Of a stretch of DNA of 64,000 bases, positions 59,424 to 64,000 are shown one piece after another. The stretch comes from Martinezella miluonensis. Its GTDB lineage: Bacteria; Pseudomonadota; Alphaproteobacteria; Rhizobiales; Rhizobiaceae. The stretch is from contig NZ_FMAH01000032.1 of the NCBI RefSeq assembly GCF_900094545.1, forward strand, positions 19,772 to 83,771, in the 5' to 3' direction. Below the pieces are notes generated by a model. That model was not told where the DNA came from, ran no database searches, and worked only from the letters and a program-made list of their open reading frames with translations. How positions within the stretch are numbered: the first letter of the stretch is position 1; each line of letters begins with the position of its first letter. The position numbers and the translations under genes were made by a program.

Positions 59424-60854
59424 TCAGGTCCGCTTCTTCTTGTTCTCGAAGGGATTTTCCGACGAACGGAAATGGATGCGGATCGGCACGCCGGGTATGG
59501 AGAAATCTGCGCGCAGGCCGTTGATCAGATAGCGTACATAGGAATCCGGCAGGGCGTCAGAGCGCGTGCAGGAAATCATGAAGGCCGGAGGCCGCGCCTT
59601 CACCTGCGTCATATACTTGAGCTTGATGCGGCGGCCGGAAACGGCCGGTGGCGGATGCTGGACCTGCTGCGTTTCGAGCCAACGGTTGAGGCGCGCGGTC
59701 GACACGCGCTTGTTCCAGACCTTGTCGGTATCGACGATCGCCTGCATCAGGCGGTCGAGCCCCTCGCCGGTCTGCCCGGCAATCGGTATGGCGCGGATGC
59801 CGCGCGCCTGCGGCAAGAGCCGGTCGGTCTTCTCGCGCAAATCGGCAAGCACGGCTTGACGGTCCTCGATCATGTCCCACTTGTTGAAGGCGAGCACGGC
59901 GGCGCGGCCTTCACGGATTACGAGATCGACGATCTGAAGATCCTGCTTCTCGAAGGGAATGGTCGCATCGAAGACGATGACGACGGTTTCGGCGAAGCGG
60001 ATGGCACGCAGCGCATCGGCAACGGAGAGCTTCTCGAGCTTTTCCGTGACCTTCGCCTTGCGACGCATGCCGGCGGTGTCGAACATCTTTATGGTGCGCC
60101 CGCGCCAGCTCCAGTCCACGGAGATCGAATCGCGCGTGATCCCGGCTTCGGGGCCAGTCAGCAGCCTGTCCTCACCGAGGAAGCGATTGATGAGCGTCGA
60201 CTTGCCGGCATTCGGGCGACCGACGATGGCGACGCGCAGCGGCCGCGTGTCGTCATAGGCGGGTTCTTCGTCGGTCTCCTCGCCATCTTCGCCGGCAGCG
60301 GGACGCGGGATGGAAACATTGATCTCCGCCTCGTCGTCCGCCTCCGGGAAGGCGCGTTCATGGCCGATCGCGTCGATGATCGCGTCGCGCAGATCCATCA
60401 TGCCCTGGCCGTGCTCGGCCGAAATCGGGCAAGGCTCGCCAAGGCCGAGCGTATAAGCATCGTAGAAGCCGCTATCGGAACCGCGCGCCTCGGACTTATT
60501 GGCGACGAGTACGACGGGCCGACCGTGCTTGCGCAACATTTCGGCCAGCGTCTTGTCGACATGGGTCAGCCCCGTCTTGGCATCGACGACGAACAGCGTC
60601 AGATCGGCCTCGTCGATCGCCGCTTCCGTCTGGGCGCGCATGCGGCCCTGAAGGGATTCATCCTGGGCCTCTTCAAGACCGGCCGTATCGACGATGCGGA
60701 AGCGAAGATCGATCAGCTTGGCGTCGCCGGGGCGGCGGTCACGTGTGACGCCCGGCGTATCGTCGACGAGCGCCAGCTTCTTGCCAACCAGACGGTTGAA
60801 CAGCGTAGACTTGCCGACATTCGGGCGACCGACGATCGCGACCGTGAAGCTCAT
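59424..60854 (-). CDS. der: ribosome-assembly GTPase Der (EngA)
   Basis: A 476-residue protein with two tandem G domains. First: GRPNVGKSTLFNRLVG (about 8-23), DTPG and NKSE. Second: GRPNAGKSTLINRFLG (about 207-222), DTAGMRRKAK and NKWD. The KH-like C-terminal domain follows (VRYLINGLRADFSIPGVPIRI). Essential for 50S ribosome assembly. It starts 11 bases after the stop of the YfgM-like gene, forming an operon. Confidence 0.97.
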   Translation of the reverse strand: MSFTVAIVGRPNVGKSTLFNRLVGKKLALVDDTPGVTRDRRPGDAKLIDLRFRIVDTAGLEEAQDESLQGRMRAQTEAAIDEADLTLFVVDAKTGLTHVDKTLAEMLRKHGRPVVLVANKSEARGSDSGFYDAYTLGLGEPCPISAEHGQGMMDLRDAIIDAIGHERAFPEADDEAEINVSIPRPAAGEDGEETDEEPAYDDTRPLRVAIVGRPNAGKSTLINRFLGEDRLLTGPEAGITRDSISVDWSWRGRTIKMFDTAGMRRKAKVTEKLEKLSVADALRAIRFAETVVIVFDATIPFEKQDLQIVDLVIREGRAAVLAFNKWDMIEDRQAVLADLREKTDRLLPQARGIRAIPIAGQTGEGLDRLMQAIVDTDKVWNKRVSTARLNRWLETQQVQHPPPAVSGRRIKLKYMTQVKARPPAFMISCTRSDALPDSYVRYLINGLRADFSIPGVPIRIHFRSSENPFENKKKRT

Positions 60855-60865
60855 TTGGCGATCCT

Positions 60866-61549
60866 TCAGCCTTTTGCGACCGGAGCCTTGCCGGATGCGG
60901 TGATGAGATCAAGCAGCATCTGCGCACGATTGGCGACATTGCGCGGGCTCTGCGGATCGTCGACGATCGCCTGGAACCACTGCCGGGCCTTGGCGAAATC
61001 GCCGGCCTTGTAGGCGGCAAGACCCAGAACGTCACGCGCCGAATGGCGGAAAGCATTCGCCGGCACGGCCAGTTCCTGGGCTTCGGCCGCAACCTGATCA
61101 TAAGTGCCGGTATCGACGAGCATGTAAGCTGCGCGCAGGCGTGCCGCGTCGCGAACGACGACCGGAACATCCGTCTGCTTGCCGACGGCGGAGAAGACGG
61201 CAATCGCACCGGCCTTGTCACCCTTCTGCGCCTGCAGCGTGGCCGCGCGCAGACGTGCAAGCAAAGGATAGGAACCCGGGCCGCTCTTTTCGATCGTGCC
61301 CAACGCGGCAAGCGCATCATCCGTCTTGCCCTGATCGGCCAGCGTCAAGGCAGCGAGGAACTGATCGCCACCGGCACCGGCCTGGTTTCCTGACCAATAG
61401 CGATAGCCGCTAAAGGCTGCCGTACCGAGAACGATGAGCACGGCTCCCCCAATGATGAGCCGGCCAAAACGGCGCCATACGAACCGCAACTGGTCCGAAC
61501 GCAGTTCCTCGTTCACCTCACGGATGAAGCTGTCGTCATTGAATGCCAT
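60866..61549 (-). CDS. YfgM-like TPR membrane protein
   Basis: A 227-residue protein with one membrane helix (about 29-46, GRLIIGGAVLIVLGTAAFSGY) and a TPR-like periplasmic part. MAFNDDSFIREVNEELRSDQ and the conserved helix pattern fit YfgM, an accessory factor of the SecYEG translocon. The yfgM-(bamB)-der order of E. coli is kept without bamB between. A 213-base region with a RIME-like repeat precedes it. Confidence 0.85.
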   Translation of the reverse strand: MAFNDDSFIREVNEELRSDQLRFVWRRFGRLIIGGAVLIVLGTAAFSGYRYWSGNQAGAGGDQFLAALTLADQGKTDDALAALGTIEKSGPGSYPLLARLRAATLQAQKGDKAGAIAVFSAVGKQTDVPVVVRDAARLRAAYMLVDTGTYDQVAAEAQELAVPANAFRHSARDVLGLAAYKAGDFAKARQWFQAIVDDPQSPRNVANRAQMLLDLITASGKAPVAKG

Positions 61550-61588
61550 TCTCGTCTCCGGCCCAGGCCAAATAGTTCCAAAAAGCTT

Positions 61589-61703
61589 AGAGCATGACGC
61601 CGAAAATCGTCAGCGGTTTTCGGGCGACATTATACTCTATCTCTTAAATTCCAGAGCGGATCCAGATTTCTGGTCGATGCGACCTGAAATCATCCGGCTC
61701 TAG
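61589..61703. repeat. RIME-like intergenic palindromic repeat, copy 3 (diverged)
   Basis: It starts TAGAGCATGACGCCGAAAATC. Unit 1 pairs CGCCGAAAA with TTTTCGGGCG; unit 2 pairs AGAGC-GGAT with ATCC-GGCTCT (about 61650-61702). It shares the AGAGCAT start and two-unit design of copies 1 and 2 but differs more in sequence. It lies between the NnrU and YfgM-like genes. Confidence 0.55.
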
Positions 61704-61762
61704 CGTCAGTGGGGCCTTCTACTCCATTTTGCGGCCGTTGTAAGGGGGAATGGCAGAAATCG

Positions 61763-62344
61763 TCACATAACCAGCGGCGAAACCCCGATAATCCACGCAT
61801 GAAGCTTCCAAATGATCAGGGCCCAGGCGACGGCGCCGATAACGATCGCATAGAGATCGTATGTCGCCGAAACGAACGGACGCAGGGTGATCTCGCCGGC
61901 GCGCTCACGCCGCTTCAGCGAAATGCGCAGGATCACGCCCCAGGCGAGAAAGGCCGCAAAGAGCAGGATAGCAGCGCGATCGCCATTCGACAGAAGGTGC
62001 GCCAGCGCCCAGATTTTCACCGAAAGCACCATCGGATGCTTCGTTCTGACCGCGATGTGCCCCGCCGGAAGCAGCGAGGCAGCCAGACAGATCAGCGCAA
62101 ACAGCATCAGCAGAATGGTGATGTGGCTCATCCAGAACGGCGGTGACCAGATCGGCGTCATGTCCCGTGCCTGTCCAAAGCCGTAGATCAGGACGACCAG
62201 CGCGACGATGCTTACGATCGAATAGGCGATCTTCCAGCCGGCTTCGCCGAGGCCTACGATCAAAGAGGTTCGAAATCCGGGTGCGACAACGCGGATCAAA
62301 TGGATGCCAAGAAAAAGAACAATACCGAGAACGAGCAATGACAT
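61763..62344 (-). CDS. NnrU family membrane protein
   Basis: A 193-residue inner-membrane protein with five or six helices (about 3-18, 39-57, 73-93, 110-140, 160-182). MSLLVLGIVLFLGIHLIRVVAPGFR and HIAVRTKHPMVLSVKIWALAHLLSNGD are typical of NnrU, described first near nitrite/nitric oxide reductase genes. No denitrification gene is nearby, so the role here is unknown. Confidence 0.87.
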   Translation of the reverse strand: MSLLVLGIVLFLGIHLIRVVAPGFRTSLIVGLGEAGWKIAYSIVSIVALVVLIYGFGQARDMTPIWSPPFWMSHITILLMLFALICLAASLLPAGHIAVRTKHPMVLSVKIWALAHLLSNGDRAAILLFAAFLAWGVILRISLKRRERAGEITLRPFVSATYDLYAIVIGAVAWALIIWKLHAWIIGVSPLVM

Positions 62345-62518
62345 GGATGAAATCCCCTACGTGTAGCAATATCCTTATCGGCAGCCGCAAGAAATTGCCA
62401 GCTTCACCGCAGCTTCGCCGCATTTGCGCGAAAGGAAGGAAACGACCCCGGGGCGTGCCGTCCAAGATCGCCGGATGATCTTTGGCAAGGCATGCTCGAT
62501 CAAGCAATATCGGTGCCC

Positions 62519-63499
62519 ATGTTTCGCTTAACTTCCTGCCTCTCACTTGCGTTTTCCCTCGCCCTGCCTGCCATCGCCCAGGCCGATGAAAAACCCAAGC
62601 AACTTGTCATGATTTCCTTCGACGGCGCGCATGACAATGCGCTCTGGACCAAGAGCCGCGAGATCGCTTCGCGCAACGGCGCGCATTTCACCTATTTCCT
62701 GTCCTGCACTTTCCTGATGAACAAGGCGCAAGCCAAGGCCTATCAGGGGCCGATGCAACGCGCTGGCAAGTCCAATGTCGGCTTCGCCAAGAGCGAAGAC
62801 GATGTGCGCACCCGCATCGCCAATATATGGGGCGCCCATCTGGAAGGACACGATATTTCCAGCCACGCTTGCGGCCATTTCGACGGCAAAGGCTGGAGCG
62901 CGGGCGACTGGAAACAGGAGTTCGTGAACGCCCGCACAGCCCTTCGTGATGCCTGGAAGAATGTCGGCGTGGCCGACAAGGAGCCGCAGGGCTGGGAAGA
63001 TTTCGCCACGCATGACGTCAAGGGCTTTCGCGCCCCCTACCTTTCCGTCAGCGACGGCCTGATGCCGGCAGAAATGGAGATGGGCTTCCAGTATGATGCA
63101 AGCCTGGTGACGAAGGGGCCCGCCCTGCCACAAATGGTCGACGGCATCTATCGCTTCGGCCTGCCATTGATCCCCGAAGGCCCCGAGCATCGCCAGGTCA
63201 TTGGCATGGACTACAATCTCTATGTCCGCCATTCCAAGGGCGCCGAGGACAAGGCCAACGCCAAGACCTATGAAGACCGCACCTTCGACGCCTTCGAAGC
63301 GGCCTTCGACAAGCAATATGACGGCGAGCGCATTCCACTGCAGCTCGGCTTCCATTTCGTCGAGATGAATGACGGCGCCTATTGGCGTGCGCTCGACCGC
63401 TTCGTCAGCGATGTCTGCCACAAGCAGGATGTCGCCTGCGTCAGCTATTCCGAAGCTATCCCGCTAATCGCCGCCCGAGGCAAGCCTCAGCAGGGGTGA
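62519..63499 (+). CDS. secreted polysaccharide deacetylase-family protein
   Basis: A 326-residue exported protein. Start 62519 leads into a clear signal peptide (FRLTSCLSLAFSLALPAIAQAD). NodB-type motifs are recognisable: MISFDGAHDNALW (Asp region) and HDISSHACGHFDG (His-x3-His metal ligands). KGFRAPYLSVSDGLM (about 177) is the arginine/proline motif. The chain is longer than a minimal NodB domain. Substrate (chitooligosaccharide, peptidoglycan or exopolysaccharide) unknown. ATG 62492 would add nine residues. Confidence 0.87.
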   Translation: MFRLTSCLSLAFSLALPAIAQADEKPKQLVMISFDGAHDNALWTKSREIASRNGAHFTYFLSCTFLMNKAQAKAYQGPMQRAGKSNVGFAKSEDDVRTRIANIWGAHLEGHDISSHACGHFDGKGWSAGDWKQEFVNARTALRDAWKNVGVADKEPQGWEDFATHDVKGFRAPYLSVSDGLMPAEMEMGFQYDASLVTKGPALPQMVDGIYRFGLPLIPEGPEHRQVIGMDYNLYVRHSKGAEDKANAKTYEDRTFDAFEAAFDKQYDGERIPLQLGFHFVEMNDGAYWRALDRFVSDVCHKQDVACVSYSEAIPLIAARGKPQQG

Positions 63500-63506
63500 G
63501 GAGCGG

Positions 63507-63546
63507 TCCGGCAAAGCCGGAGCAATCGACCCAGTGGGTCGATTGC
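63507..63546. repeat. tandem hairpins after the deacetylase gene
   Basis: Two adjacent palindromes: TCCGGC/GCCGGA (63507-63521) and an 11-bp perfect stem GCAATCGACCC/GGGTCGATTGC (63522-63546). They start eight bases after the stop codon. They lack U-tracts. The pattern looks like a genomic repeat unit; copies elsewhere could not be tested. Confidence 0.5.
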
Positions 63547-63655
63547 AGCGACGAACGCCCTGAGCCAAAGCGAAGGGCCGGTGGTGCGGCCAGCACTGGT
63601 TTCTCGGTTACCCTAAAAGCTCAGAGATCCCCGGCTTCCCTGCCGTTGCCGTGAT

Positions 63656-63678
63656 AAAAAGGCTCCGTTTCCGGAGCC
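63656..63678 (-). terminator. minus-strand terminator
   Basis: GGCTCCG/CGGAGCC stem (63661-63667 with 63672-63678) followed on the minus strand by TTTTT. No minus-strand gene was recognised to its right within the window. Confidence 0.7.
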
Positions 63679-63691
63679 TCAGACTGCTGAC

Positions 63692-63719
63692 AAACCTCTG
63701 GCTTTGGCCGGAGGTTTTT
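63692..63719 (+). terminator. plus-strand terminator
   Basis: AACCTCTGG (63693-63701) pairs with CCGGAGGTT (63708-63716), then TTTT. It can end the deacetylase transcript. Confidence 0.75.
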
Positions 63720-64000
63720 GATTCTCATGTCCGTTTTCAAGAGTTTGGGCATAGGTTTTTCGCGTCGCCTTTTTCAGCGTCGACGAGGGACAAATATGCT
63801 GCCTATTGCAGGACGCGGCGGCATTGAGACGACGGTTGATCAGACTCTGATGCGCGGGTTGAATACCGCAGGACCGTGGTTCGTCTCGGGCCTTCCTCTG
63901 TCTCACATGGCGCGTGTTGCCGTTTCAGGCTCGCAGAATCACAACGAGGGTTGCCCTGACCGGCCGCCACGCCCAACAATAAGCAGCGTGATGGAATTAA
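63720..64000. other. window-end stretch, no supported gene
   Basis: A plus-strand frame from ATG 63727 (MSVFKSLGIGFSRRLFQ) is open to the window edge (91 codons) but lacks a ribosome-binding site, and I do not recognise the sequence. A minus-strand frame (63679-63906) is no better. The presence of a minus-strand terminator at 63656 hints at a short minus-strand transcript starting here, unidentified. Confidence 0.35.

Noticed and set aside
63679..63906. 75-codon minus-strand ORF at the window end
   Set aside because: The start is a GTG without a ribosome-binding site and the sequence is unstructured.

Overview
The window looks like a chromosomal segment of a fast-growing Rhizobium (alphaproteobacterium, Rhizobiaceae). 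Supporting signs are the fused anthranilate synthase trpE(G) with its Trp-Trp-Trp leader peptide, a nolR-type regulator, the choXWV choline importer, a heme receptor with TGA-N9-TCA (RirA-type) boxes, high GC, and recurrent RIME-like intergenic palindromes. The species was not determined. Coding is dense and ordinary. I see no prophage, CRISPR array, insertion sequence, rRNA or tRNA gene.

Layout. 1-5357: end of a DUF58 / DUF4159 / large membrane protein operon. 5362-9258: two GNAT acetyltransferases, a glutathionyl-hydroquinone-reductase-like protein, a Nudix hydrolase and a metallophosphoesterase. 9350-11482: a secreted TPR protein, then an ECF sigma factor with a membrane anti-sigma factor. 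11583-14577: a small coiled-coil protein, a GNAT protein and leuA, preceded by a newly noticed leucine-rich leader ORF with its own promoter. 14578-17951: a BenE-type transporter, then a DeoR regulator with an MFS transporter behind an inverted-repeat operator. 18242-23922: a ClpP homologue, a DUF2076 protein, a CDF transporter with queF, bluB, a VOC protein and a DUF2459 protein. 24051-30951: trpE(G) with the trpL attenuator, an ABC-F ATPase with a short ORF ahead of it, and a heme receptor with two RirA-type boxes. 30951-40997: an extensin-like peptidase, a PIMT-like methyltransferase, fhs, UPF0114, a secreted ClpP-like protein, a LuxR regulator, DUF2333, an unknown coiled-coil protein, cytochrome c and thymidine kinase. 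41232-45477: choXWV, a PNPOx-like protein and nolR. 45831-50597: an omega-aminotransferase, adenine deaminase and alpha-glucosidase. 50892-56337: oppABCDF. 56532-64000: KDG kinase, a GT4 glycosyltransferase, an OhrR-type regulator, der with a YfgM-like protein, NnrU, a polysaccharide deacetylase, and a terminal non-coding stretch with several hairpins.

The most interesting signals are in control regions rather than in novel gene clusters. Two amino-acid leader ORFs (trpL and a candidate leuL) share the same design: a promoter with 17-bp spacing whose predicted start lies on the AUG, giving a leaderless peptide. Others are the paired RirA boxes, a hairpin that buries the oppB ribosome-binding site, an intercistronic terminator inside choXWV, and a 23-codon ORF with a very strong ribosome-binding site between the heme receptor and the ABC-F gene. 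Gene functions are read from motifs and remembered family features; no database search was run.
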